DNA of 64,000 nt from CAVVPY01 sp963750295 (GTDB taxonomy: Bacteria > Actinomycetota > Actinomycetes > Mycobacteriales > Jatrophihabitantaceae). Position 1 is the first letter of the stretch; every line of letters starts with the position of its first letter. The stretch spans positions 1 to 64,000 of the forward strand of contig CAVVPY010000001.1 of NCBI GenBank assembly GCA_963750295.1, given 5' to 3'. Positions 20,990 to 31,047 of the stretch are shown here, piece after piece. The position numbers were made by a program, and so were the translations under genes. The notes beneath the pieces are model-generated. The model did no database searches, was not told the DNA's origin, and was given only the letters and a program-made list of their open reading frames with translations.

Positions 20990-21937
20990 TTAAACGCCCA
21001 TTTTTATAAGTATGCCAATACCAATTAATGATCTTACCTGCAATCGCGGAGAATTATGATTGGGCCCAAACACGCGTGCATCATCATCATAAATCATATC
21101 AACACTCCATGTGGCCGTAATTATTTTTCCAATTTTTGCCAGAAAAAGATTGGTCAAATAAAAATCAACATTTGCGGGGTTGTGTTCATAGTTTGAAAAC
21201 AAATCCATTCTTCCGCTATAAGTGATAATCTTACTAATTTTTGAATTTAACATGATTGTACCAAAAGCACCCAACTGGTTTAAGGAATGCTTACCGGAAT
21301 CAACTCCATAAGCCCCTATTTTAGAAAGTGTAGGATTAAGAACAACTACCCATCTTGATGTAATAGGCGAAACAAAAATGGAAAGATTTTTTATCGGACG
21401 ATAATCAATACCTGGACTTAATAAAACGTATTCCGGAGAAAAACTGGTTGATGAAAAAATAGGCGTATTGGGTAAGGGATAAGTGTAACCATCAAAAAAT
21501 TGCGTACGCAGATCAAACAGGGCAGACAGCGAAAAATGCTTACTTACGCCGTAGCCATACTTAGAATAAAAATCAAAGCGATCATCGTTTTTTCTTGAAC
21601 CTAAGCTGGTAGTATTAATGTAACCCAAATTAAAATCAACATTATTATCCCAGGTCACCCTTCCTTTTTTATAAAATGCGTGACCGTTTGCATATAAATT
21701 AAGCGATAATGAAAAATCATCGCCGCCCGCTGCCCAGTTTTTTAAAGAACCCTGCGCTGCACTTAAACTAAACACGCCGCCCTTCAGCCATTTTTTTCTA
21801 AGGGAATCCGGTATAGAAGGTACTTTGATAGGTATCGGGCGAATTGCTTCGGTTTTTAAAATTTCTATAGTGGAATCTTGCGAAAACGTACAAATTGACA
21901 ACAACAGAGCAATAATCGAAAAGGTTATTTTCATCAT
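20990..21937 (-). CDS. DUF3078 outer-membrane-type protein (copy 1)
   Basis: Intact, 315 residues with signal peptide (ending near CTFS). The family hallmark AAQGSLKNWAAGGDDFSLS is present, followed by amphipathic beta strands and the KNDDRFDFYSKYGYG motif. Likely a beta-barrel of the outer membrane. Its neighbour at 22.0-22.9 kb is a clear paralogue with the same strand order, so the pair arose by tandem duplication. Function unknown. Confidence 0.8.
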   Translation of the reverse strand: MMKITFSIIALLLSICTFSQDSTIEILKTEAIRPIPIKVPSIPDSLRKKWLKGGVFSLSAAQGSLKNWAAGGDDFSLSLNLYANGHAFYKKGRVTWDNNVDFNLGYINTTSLGSRKNDDRFDFYSKYGYGVSKHFSLSALFDLRTQFFDGYTYPLPNTPIFSSTSFSPEYVLLSPGIDYRPIKNLSIFVSPITSRWVVVLNPTLSKIGAYGVDSGKHSLNQLGAFGTIMLNSKISKIITYSGRMDLFSNYEHNPANVDFYLTNLFLAKIGKIITATWSVDMIYDDDARVFGPNHNSPRLQVRSLIGIGILIKMGV

Positions 21938-22023
21938 GCGTGCGATTGCTACAAAGATGTAACAATCAAAAAATAATATCTATAAAAAAATCTTAAGAAA
22001 TTATATGAATAACTAACACATGT

Positions 22024-22947
22024 TTATAACTTAACCAATAAACCTGCACCAAATAAAGATTGTAATTGCAGCGCAGGTGCATCCTCATTCGCGCCAAATT
22101 GCCTTATATCATCATCATATATTAAGGTAAGGCTATAAGTAACAGCCAGTGCATTGGAAATTTTTACAGCAAAAAGGTTGGTCATATAAAAATCAACATC
22201 CTGTGGATTGTGTTTATAATTTGAAAACAGATCCATTCTGCCTTTATATGAAAGTGTTTTTGTAAAGTTCGCAGCATAATTTAAGGTAAGATAAGCACCA
22301 AACTGAAAATCAATTTTCTTGCCGGCCTCAACACCGTATAAAGTTGAAAGTGCTGTATCTTTTACAATAACCCATCTTGCAGTTACCGGAGAAATAAAAA
22401 TAGAAAAATTTGCAACGGGATGATAATCTAAACCGGGGCTCAATAAAACATATGCCGGAGCAAAAAAGTTTGAAGTATAAATTTTTGTTGTTGCATCAGG
22501 ATAAGCATAACCTTTAAAAAATTGCGATTTAAGATCTGCTAACAGGCCAATGTTTAATTTGGAATTGAGTGCATAACCATACTTGGAAGTAAGATCAAAC
22601 CGATCATCACTTTTTCGTGTGCCTAAACTTGTTGTGCGTAAGTAACCTAAATTAAAATCAAGATTATTATCCCAGCTGTTTTTATCTTTCTTATAAAAAG
22701 CATGCAGGTTAATAAATGTGTTGGCTGATAATGAAAATTTATCACCACCGGCTGCCCAGTTACTTAAAGAACCTTGTGAGAGATTTAAACTGATAAGCCC
22801 GCCTGTTTTCCATTTTTTGGGAACAGTATCATTAGGATCTTTGGTAATACTCTTGGCGGATTCTGCCTGCAGATTTTTTACTGTCGCATCCTGCGCAAAT
22901 AAACAGGCAGGTATTAATAAACAACAGCAGGTGATTAGTTTTTTCAT
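22024..22947 (-). CDS. DUF3078 outer-membrane-type protein (copy 2)
   Basis: Intact, 307 residues. Signal peptide MKKLITCCCLLIPACLFAQ. Shares with copy 1 the motifs GSLSNWAAGGDKFSLSA, NLGYLRTTSLGTRKSDDRFD and the end LQLQSLFGAGLLVKL. Located 86 bases upstream of copy 1 on the same strand, so the two are probably one transcript. Function unknown. Confidence 0.8.
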   Translation of the reverse strand: MKKLITCCCLLIPACLFAQDATVKNLQAESAKSITKDPNDTVPKKWKTGGLISLNLSQGSLSNWAAGGDKFSLSANTFINLHAFYKKDKNSWDNNLDFNLGYLRTTSLGTRKSDDRFDLTSKYGYALNSKLNIGLLADLKSQFFKGYAYPDATTKIYTSNFFAPAYVLLSPGLDYHPVANFSIFISPVTARWVIVKDTALSTLYGVEAGKKIDFQFGAYLTLNYAANFTKTLSYKGRMDLFSNYKHNPQDVDFYMTNLFAVKISNALAVTYSLTLIYDDDIRQFGANEDAPALQLQSLFGAGLLVKL

Positions 22948-23071
22948 TTTTATTTTTTATGTATGTAAAAATCTTAAAAATTTATAGTTTCTTATAAAGT
23001 ATTTCTATAAGCATTTACAGGCCTAATCATAGAATTTTTTAAACCTGCAAATATTGTATGTTTCTTTGCGC

Positions 23072-23968
23072 ATGAGCGAAAGAATACATTATAATAATTG
23101 TCCTGTTTGTAAAAGCACAAATATTACTTCTGTATTGCAGGCAAAAGACAATACTGTAAGCAATGAAATATTTACAATATGGCAATGCGCCAATTGTGCA
23201 TTGCGTTTTACGCAGGATGTGCCCGGCAATTCTGAAATAGCCGCTTACTATAATTCGTCAGATTATATCTCGCATTCCAACACTAGTGAAGGCTTTACTA
23301 ATAAACTGTACCATGCAGTACGTTCTTTTACTTTACGCTCAAAAAAAAATCTTGTTGAAAAGTACGCTTCTGTAAAAAAAGGAAACTTGCTGGATGTAGG
23401 TGCGGGAACCGGTGCATTTGCTGCAACCATGCAAAAAGCAAAATGGAATGTTACTGCACTTGAACCAGATGCTACTGCAAGAACAAATGCAAAAAACAAT
23501 TTTAATATCGTACTGCAACCTGCTGAGCAATTATTTACTTTAAAAGATGAATCGTTTAATGCAATAACCTTGTGGCATGTTTTAGAACATGTGCACGACC
23601 TTCATAATTACATTGATAAATTTTATTCGTTATTAAAAAAGGATAGTGTTTTAATAATTGCCGTACCCAACTATACAAGTTATGATGCCAATGAATATGA
23701 AAGCGCCTGGGCTGCTTACGATGTGCCAAGGCACCTGTATCATTTTTCACCGCAAAGCATGAAACTGCTTTTGGAAAAACATAATTTCAGGCTCGCAAAA
23801 TATCAGCCGATGTGGTTTGACAGTTACTATATAAGTTTATTGAGTGAAAAATATCTTACCGGTAAAAGCAACCCTTTAAAAGCATTCATCAGCGGCTCAA
23901 TTTCTAACCTGAAGACAATAAAAAATAAACAGAAAGGCAGTTCCATAATTTATATCGCCCAAAAGTAA
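23072..23968 (+). CDS. Class I SAM-dependent methyltransferase with N-terminal zinc ribbon
   Basis: Intact, 298 residues from the ATG at 23,072 (an ATG six codons upstream is less likely). The N-terminus has a zinc ribbon with CPVC and CANC pairs. The SAM-binding motif is LLDVGAGTGAFAATM, followed by an acidic ALEPD strand and WHVLEHVHD. This architecture is shared with methyltransferases that act on sugars or envelope polymers in Bacteroidota. The acceptor is unknown. Upstream gene is divergent. Confidence 0.8.
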   Translation: MSERIHYNNCPVCKSTNITSVLQAKDNTVSNEIFTIWQCANCALRFTQDVPGNSEIAAYYNSSDYISHSNTSEGFTNKLYHAVRSFTLRSKKNLVEKYASVKKGNLLDVGAGTGAFAATMQKAKWNVTALEPDATARTNAKNNFNIVLQPAEQLFTLKDESFNAITLWHVLEHVHDLHNYIDKFYSLLKKDSVLIIAVPNYTSYDANEYESAWAAYDVPRHLYHFSPQSMKLLLEKHNFRLAKYQPMWFDSYYISLLSEKYLTGKSNPLKAFISGSISNLKTIKNKQKGSSIIYIAQK

Positions 23969-24050
23969 TTTTGGCATTGTATCTGCCTTGAGATTTGTGC
24001 TGTAAGACTAAACCTTGTTGACTTATCAGTTTATTTAAAAAACATTTTGT

Positions 24051-27000
24051 TTGAAAGCAAAAAATATCGCGCGCAGAATTTTAAAAATTTTTGCCTGGAT
24101 AATTGGAATAATTATTTTTTTGATACTGCTTGTATATATTTTAATCCAAATACCCGGCGTACAGAATTTTGCAAAAAATAAGGTTGTCTCTTATTTGCAG
24201 AACAAGATTAAAACAAAAGTTGAAATTGGAAAATTAAGCCTTGATTTTCCTAAAAGGCTCGTGCTTGAAAATGTTTATTTTGAAGATCAGAAAAAAGATA
24301 CTTTATTGTATGGAGGTAAACTGCGAGTTGATATTTCTTTATTTAAATTATTAAGTAACGAGGTAGATGTTCAGTACCTGGAACTGGACGATATGAAAGC
24401 GCATATTAATCGTATTAATCCGGATACAAGTTTTAATTACGAATACATTGTAAACGCTTTTGTTGGCGATCAAACAAAACCTGCAAGTCCTGCCGATACA
24501 ACAAACCCAATGAAATTTAATATTGGTAAAATTGTTTTAAACAGAATTCTTACAACTTTTAAAGATGATGAAACCGGTAACGACGTATATTTTTATTTAG
24601 GCAATTTTCAAACACGCATAAAAACTTTCGACCCAACGCATCTTGTTTATGATATTCCTGATATACAGGTTGCCAACATTAATACTCGCATTTATCAATA
24701 CAAACCTTTAATTGAAAATAAAGACAGTACCTCGCCAGTTGCATCACCAGCAACTTCTGCTTCAACACCACAACTACAGTTAGGTAGTATAAATTTTAAA
24801 AATATTCTTTTTGATTATAAAAATGATATTTCGGCATTGGCTGCCAACCTAAAGATTGGGGATTTCACTACCCATCCGGATAATATTGATTTAAAAAATC
24901 TTGCTGTTAGTTTAAAAGATATTACGCTGAATAATACGGTTACAAAAGTTGCGTTAGGAAAATCGCAGGAAGCAAAAGCCACAAAAGATGTTGTAGTTGC
25001 AAAAACCGATAGTCAATTGTCTAATCCATGGAAATTTCAACTTACAAAAATTAATTTCAGCAATAACGAATTGCAATACGATGATAACAATGCACCACAT
25101 GTTGCTGAAGGTTTTGATGCAAATCACCTGCATATAAAAAACTTTACCTTCAATGGCAGTGATTTGCTGTTTACGCCAACTATTTATAGCGGTAATGTAG
25201 ATCAGCTTACATTCAATGAACAAAGTGGATTGAATCTCCAAAAATTGCATACGCAGTTTTATTACAGCGATACCGGCGTTTCTTTAAAAAATCTATTGCT
25301 GCAAACAGATGCAACTGTTATACAAAACCAGGTAATTGTAAAATATCCTTCAATAGAAGCAGCATCGAAAAATATAGGAGAAGTTTATGTTGATGCAAAT
25401 TTGAGTAACTCAAGAATTGGTGTAAAAGATATTCTTGCTTTTATGCCTTCCTATAAAAGAAACCTGCAGGCATATAAAGTTTCGGTTATTAAAGTAAATG
25501 CACAGGCAAAAGGCTATTTAAAAGATTTATCCATCCCGATTTTTGAAGTGAGTGGTTTTGGTGATACGTATGTAAAGATGTCTGCGCATTTAAAAGGTTT
25601 GCCTGATGCAAAACGTGCTTATTATGATGTTACCATTAACCAGTTTACATCAACCAAAAAAGATATTTTAAGTATTACTCCGCCAAAAACAATTCCGTCT
25701 AACATAAATATTCCTGACCGGTTTGCATTAAGCGGATATTTTAAAGGAGGAATGAATGCATTTGTTACAAAGCTTGGTTTAAAAACAAACAAAGGCAATG
25801 TAAATCTTGATGGAAGCATGAAGCCCGGCGATGCGTATGCTATAAAAGCAAATCTTCAAAATATTGATGCCGGTTATTTAACCAAACAGCCGCAGAATGT
25901 TGGGATAATTACAGCAAATCTTACAGCAAGCGGTTCCGGTCTTGATATTAAAAAGGCAAATGCAAAGTATAGTCTTGATGTTGTTTCCGCGCAGGTAAAA
26001 GGTTATACATATAAAGATTTAAAAGTAGATGGCTCAATAAATAACGGTGTTAATCAAACCACAGCTTCCATTCATGATCCAAACATTTCTTTAAACTTTG
26101 ATGCGACAGCAGATATGCGTTCGACATATCCGCCGGTTAAATTAGATCTGCAGCTTGATACATTAAATGCAAAAGCATTAAACTTAATTACAGATACATT
26201 AAGCGTAAGCGGTCATGTGGTTGCTGATTTGCCTTCCACCAATCCTGATGATTTGGTTGGAAATATTACGGTTAATAATTTATCTCTTACACAAGGCGCA
26301 CAAACGTATTATGCAGATACACTTTCACTCGTTGCTTCCGGAGATTCAACGAATAAAAGCATTGTTATAAATGCCGATGCTTTGCATGCTGAATTAATCG
26401 GTGAATATAAACTAACCGAGATAGCACAGGCACTTCAGCAAACCATTAATCAATATTATAATGTGCCCGGCTTTGAAAGAAAAAATTTTACTGCTGAAAA
26501 CTGGCAGTTTAATGCAACTATACAACCGCAGGGTTTGGTATTACAATTAATGCCTTCATTAAAAGGTAGCGACTCAATAGTAGTGCAGGCGCATTTAAAT
26601 ACAGCACAAAACGATTTGGGTTTAACGGCAAAAAGTCAGCGTTTAATGTTTAGCGGAAATCAATTAGATAGTTTAAACGCAAATATTCAAACAACGGCGA
26701 ACGCATTAAATGCAAATATTTCTGTTGCTGATGCAAAGGCAGGCTCCAATCAGTTATACAAAACTGCAATTACTGCTGCTGTAGCAAATAACCAGGTAAG
26801 TGTTGATGTGGATGCAAAAGATAATAAAGATAAAACGCAATATGCGCTTGGTGCTTTATTGCAGCAGGTTGGTGCCGGTTTTAAAGTTAGCCTTAAACCT
26901 GATCTTACTTTGGATTACAGCAAATGGAATGTTGGCGCGGGAAATACAATTCAATACGATTCAACCGGTGTGATTGTAAATAATTTCAGCATTAGCCAGG

Positions 27001-27155
27001 GTAATCAATCATTAAACATAAACAGCACAGCACAATCTGTTTCTGCGCCGATAAAAGTTGATTTGAAAAATTTTGAAATTGCAACAATAACCAAACTGGC
27101 ACACCAGGATTCTTTGCTTGCATCAGGCACAATAAACGGTGAAGCGAAGTGGAAA
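24051..27155 (+). CDS. tamB: Translocation and assembly module TamB-like protein, truncated at the contig junction
   Basis: About 1,035 residues remain, beginning with a TTG start. An N-terminal signal anchor (about residues 12-35, IFAWIIGIIIFLILLVYIL) is followed by VQNFAKNKVVSYLQ and repetitive beta-helical text with many DITLNN, VQYLELDDM type strands, as in the AsmA/TamB family. The protein would span the periplasm and assist outer-membrane insertion or lipid transport. Full-length members are about 1,450-1,700 residues and end in the DUF490 domain, which is missing. The reading frame runs on past 27,155 to 27,662, but that part is translated from the actinobacterial strand and is not real. 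Confidence 0.8.
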
Positions 27156-27170
27156 CCTCGCCGCCGCGGC
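27140..27170. other. Composition breakpoint: Bacteroidota to actinobacterial sequence
   Basis: Left of this point the sequence is AT-rich and codes for TamB on the plus strand. Right of it the sequence is strongly GC-rich and codes on the minus strand. No repeat, tRNA or integrase marks the boundary, and both flanking genes are cut. I read it as an assembly or sampling chimera. Confidence 0.85.
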
Positions 27171-27186
27171 TGTGCGCTCAGCGTCG

Positions 27187-28143
27187 TCAAGCCGGTCCAG
27201 CCAGCCGTCGGCCTCCCCGGCTCCGACGAAAGGTCGCAACCAACGCAGCCACAGGTCGTTGAGGTCGTCTTCGTTCAGCTCGACGCTGCCGGCTTCTTTC
27301 GGCCCGGCTCAGACGAAGCACGGCGAGCAGGTCGGCGACCATCGCGAAGTTACCTGCCGGCGCCAGCGGGTCGACCCACACCAGACGCGGGTCAGTCTGC
27401 GCTGCGGCCCACCGGCGGAGCACGTTACGAGCACGAACGCGGACACGTGCCGAGGTGCTCCACCGGTGCACGATGCGGTCTGCTGCGTCGTCGATGTCTT
27501 CCCTGTTACGTGCCTTCCGCTGCCCGAGGAGATGGGCGAGCAGCGACGACCGAGGTGCGAAAGGCGTGTCGGATACGACGCGTCCGCGCATCGCCTCTAG
27601 AAGGTCGAGGATCGGGTCGCTCGCATCCGCGGCGCCGCTGCGCCACAACCGGGCGTAGGTAGCAGCGCGCGGATCTCGGGCCAGCTGTTCATGCTCGAGC
27701 CGTTCCCAGAGATCGTCATCGGACGATGTTGACTCCTCGCTGGTCACTCCGCCGGCCGGTATGGGAGCGGCGCGTTCGCTTACGTCCATGACCAAGTTGC
27801 GGTGCAGCCAAATCAGCGCCTGGGCGAGAGGGGAAGCCAGATCGCCGGCTCCTAGCTCGCTTGGACGATCATCTGCGGCTTCCGTCGTCGATGCGCTCAG
27901 AGCGCTGGCGAGCCCTGCTGGGTCGTCGACGACGACCCGGCTCGATAGCACCGCACCTGTCGCATTGACCAGCTGAACCAGGCGCCCTGCAACAGGTACG
28001 TCGGTCGTTGCACGGGACTCGACTACGGTCGAAAGCGGGTAGCTCGCAACGAGGTCGTCGAGAAACCAATCTCTTTCGGGCGCTGGATAAGTGGTGATCT
28101 CGACGCGCCCGTCGGGGAGCGCTACTGCGGTCAGTAGTCGCAC
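27187..28143 (-). CDS. Hypothetical protein, last gene of candidate defence operon, probably cut at the junction
   Basis: 318 residues in the open frame. It overlaps the end of the PLD-type nuclease gene by 13 bases, so translation is coupled. N-terminal part MRLLTAVALPDGRVEITTYP, then an acidic linker and a C-terminal Arg-rich region. An overlapping frame continues more plausibly past 27,187 as GWLDRLDDAERTAAAARF up to the breakpoint, so the true C-terminus is probably lost and a frameshift lies near 27,250. No known domain recognised. Its position suggests a role with the helicase and nuclease genes upstream. Confidence 0.6.
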   Translation of the reverse strand: MRLLTAVALPDGRVEITTYPAPERDWFLDDLVASYPLSTVVESRATTDVPVAGRLVQLVNATGAVLSSRVVVDDPAGLASALSASTTEAADDRPSELGAGDLASPLAQALIWLHRNLVMDVSERAAPIPAGGVTSEESTSSDDDLWERLEHEQLARDPRAATYARLWRSGAADASDPILDLLEAMRGRVVSDTPFAPRSSLLAHLLGQRKARNREDIDDAADRIVHRWSTSARVRVRARNVLRRWAAAQTDPRLVWVDPLAPAGNFAMVADLLAVLRLSRAERSRQRRAERRRPQRPVAALVATFRRSRGGRRLAGPA

Positions 28144-29213
28144 GAGAGGTGCGGACGGTGTGGCTCGCTGCGGAAAGCGAGGTCGCCGAGGTCGGTGACA
28201 TCACGGCGCACGGTCGCCAGTCGGGGCGGGACGAATAAGGCACGAAGCTGATCAACGGTCAGTGGAGCGAATACGGCCATTTCGACGTTTCCGGTAGACG
28301 GTGTTGTCGTCAGCGCGGCCTGCGAGAGGTTCGCCGATCCGGATAGCACGAACGCCTCCGACCCGTGGACCACACCGATCAATTTCGCATGCACGAACTC
28401 GTCAGGTACATAGGCGTGGACCGACACCTCAGCACCACAACGCTCCAGCAGCTCGAGCAGCGATGGTCCGTGGACGCTAGTCGACGACGTGACGAACAAC
28501 CGCACACGCTTCGGTGCCATTGCCGTTAGGAGCACCCCCATCGCCGCCGCACCACGGTCGAAGAATGGCGCCGATAGCCACAATTCGTCGACCGTCCCGG
28601 ATGGCAACCGGTCGCGGAGTTGCGTGGCAATGGGCTCATCAAGGTTGTGCAGCAAGGGTGATCTCGTGGCGATCTGCAGCGCGGGCACGGGAAGGCGCTC
28701 TTCGAGATCGCGGAACCGTTCGGCGAGGACGGTGTCACCGACTAGGACAACAAGTCGGCGCATCCAAGTGCGCCATGTCGTTAGAGCCGCATCGCCAAGG
28801 GGCGTCCCCGCGGCGAAGGCCGTGAAGACCTCGTAGCCCTCGTTGAGCCCAGGAGTGGACAGGTTTCCTGATCCGACCATCAGCTTGGCGCGGCCATGTG
28901 TGACCTGCAGGTACGTCTTCGGGTGGAACGCCGCGCCTGCATGTACACCGCGCAGCAGCCACCGGCGATTGACCGTGGCGAGGCTGTCGATGCGTTCGAC
29001 CGGGATCCGCGCGAGGCTGCCACTCAGCCGGCGGTAGTCAGCGAGGACGGCAACGTTCAGCGGTGGTTCGCCGAGTCTGCGCAGCAGAAACTCGCCAATC
29101 AACGATAGGTCGAGACTGTAGGTCGTCGCCCACAAAGCCGTTGTCGAGGCGGTGAAGAGCTCTGCGATCGGTTGTGTGGTCCCTATCGCGACCGGTGCCG
29201 CTGTCTCGCTCAT
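28131..29213 (-). CDS. Phospholipase D-like nuclease
   Basis: Intact, 360 residues, with two PLD half-sites. The first has FHPKTYLQ (H97, K99) followed by GSGNLS at 114-119; the second has VHAKLIGVV (H275, K277) followed by GSANLS at 292-297. These are HKD variants seen in bacterial PLD nucleases such as DrmC and in restriction-type enzymes, not in lipid synthases. No signal peptide, so it acts in the cytoplasm, probably on DNA or RNA. The ATG overlaps the stop of the upstream gene (ATGA). Placement after a helicase suggests the cutting subunit of a defence system. Confidence 0.85.
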   Translation of the reverse strand: MSETAAPVAIGTTQPIAELFTASTTALWATTYSLDLSLIGEFLLRRLGEPPLNVAVLADYRRLSGSLARIPVERIDSLATVNRRWLLRGVHAGAAFHPKTYLQVTHGRAKLMVGSGNLSTPGLNEGYEVFTAFAAGTPLGDAALTTWRTWMRRLVVLVGDTVLAERFRDLEERLPVPALQIATRSPLLHNLDEPIATQLRDRLPSGTVDELWLSAPFFDRGAAAMGVLLTAMAPKRVRLFVTSSTSVHGPSLLELLERCGAEVSVHAYVPDEFVHAKLIGVVHGSEAFVLSGSANLSQAALTTTPSTGNVEMAVFAPLTVDQLRALFVPPRLATVRRDVTDLGDLAFRSEPHRPHLSCDY

Positions 29214-30941
29214 CCGAGCATCTCCGTGATGAACTCTTGACCACGCTCGGTCAAGGCGGCTGCGCCAGCATGGTTGTCCCAGAAGCCCAGATCGTGGGTG
29301 AGCAGACTCAGGGGCTCATTGCGGATCGCCGCCAGCGGGAAGCGACCTACGCCGAGGTCATAGAAGCGAAGTAGACCGTCTTCCCACCGGAAGCGGAAAG
29401 TGAACTCACGGGCCGGCAGTTTGGAATAGGCGATTCGCTCGTGCACTGGCACGACGAACCGGGAAAGCACCCACCAGACAGTGTCGGTCACACCGGGATT
29501 CGCGCGGAGGTGCATATCGAGTTCAGCTTTGACCGCTCCGATGGACGGCTGCCAGGCGGAGCGGACTCGACACGCGCTCTCCCAGCCTGCACCTGCACGG
29601 TCTTCCATCCGACGAACTAGTTCGAGGAAAACGACGAGCCCTGAGGTTGCGGTGTCGAGGCGCCGAGTCAACCGGCGAAGTTCGTCCAGGCTGCGTTGCG
29701 GCGCAACGAGCGTGTCGTCGCCCGACGGCACTCGCATGTCACCAGCGGAAATAGCCGCCGCAAGATCGGCAGTACGGGTGCCAGGGGCGAGGCTCGGCGG
29801 GCCGTCGAGGAGGTCGTCGACCAGTTCACGGGTCTCCTGCCACGTCAGGCCGCGCGCGAGCGCCCTGGTGCGGGCCAGCCCGACCCGGCAGAATTCCGAC
29901 CAGATCGAGCAGACCGCTTCCTGCCACACGTCTTTGGCGGCCAGGGCCGACCATTGACCGGCGACCACGGCGTGCTCGGCGGACAGGGCAGCTGGCGGCG
30001 ACCAGAGCGCGTCCCGGTAGGCGCCCTCGGAGGCGACGATGGTGGGGTTAGCGTCGAGGAGGGTCAGGTAGTGGGCGACGCTGCGGCAGCGTTGAGCCGT
30101 GGACTCGACCGAAGGAGAAGTGCCGGCAGCTAGCTCGATCATTTCGGTCGGCTCGGCTCCGCTACTGACTACGCCCTCGACGCTCGTGTCGTCGTCCGCA
30201 GTCGCCGCCGGCGGCGATGTAGGGCCAACCGCGTCGTTTCCGAACAGCGCAGCATGGACCGCATCGCGCTCGTCCGTCCGCTCGCGTAGCTGGCATAGGC
30301 ACGCCGCCGCTGCGTACTCATCCACAACGTCGGTCGGCAACAACTCGTTGTCCAGAGGTATCTGTCTCGGTAGTACGACGTGTCCGCGACCGCAGCGCGG
30401 AACGCGTCGGCGAGGGCCTGCGCGCGTGGCGTGTCGTAAAGCAGGTCGATCGGAATGGGGTCGCCACCGAGCGGCGTGCCAGCACCGGCAACGACCCCGA
30501 TCGCGATCATCGGCGAGCGGTAGTACAAGCCGTAGCCGCCGAGCGAACTCTCCACTGACTCGCCGCGGGAAACGGCCCGGACGCCTGGGTGATACCTGAC
30601 AGACGCCTCGCGCCGACGGGACCGGACGTGCACCGTTGGCAGCGCTGCACGGCTAGTCCGAAGTCCCACTCGGCGCGCTTGATGAAGGTCGAGAGCACCT
30701 TGTTGTCCGCCTTCGCGCGTTCGCGCCGGTACTCGGACAGCAGGAATGCGTGAAAGGAGAAGTAGCGGCCTCGGCGCGACAACTCCAGGATGCCCGGCAG
30801 TAGCAGCGGCATCAGCCGGTCCTGGGTAGTCGTCTGAAAGCCGAGGGGATCGCGGCCTTCCTGCGGGGTGAGTGACGACTCAATCCACGCAGGCAACGGG
30901 ACAGCGAGCCTCGACTCCGCATCCATCACGCCGCCGGTCAT
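29210..30941 (-). CDS. Large hypothetical protein of candidate defence operon, frameshifted
   Basis: About 577 codons in three frames. 30,941-30,600 encodes MTGGVMDAESRLAVPLPAW and a region with RLMPLLLPGILELSRRGRYF and FHAFLLSEYRRE, reminiscent of DUF6361-like proteins that accompany helicases. 30,600-30,350 continues in another frame (LGGYGLYYRSPMIAIGVVAG). From 30,343 the last frame runs to 29,210. A good Shine-Dalgarno (GGAGAAGAG) precedes the ATG at 30,941. No catalytic motif recognised. A role in target recognition or as a structural partner is inference only. Confidence 0.6.
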
Positions 30942-31047
30942 CTCTTCTCCCCAGGATCCCAGTAGTCGCGCCGTTCGCCATCATGCGGCCGCGGGTGGCC
31001 GTAATGCGACTCCCCGCGCTGGTTGCTGGCGCTGTCGCCTCGAAGAG

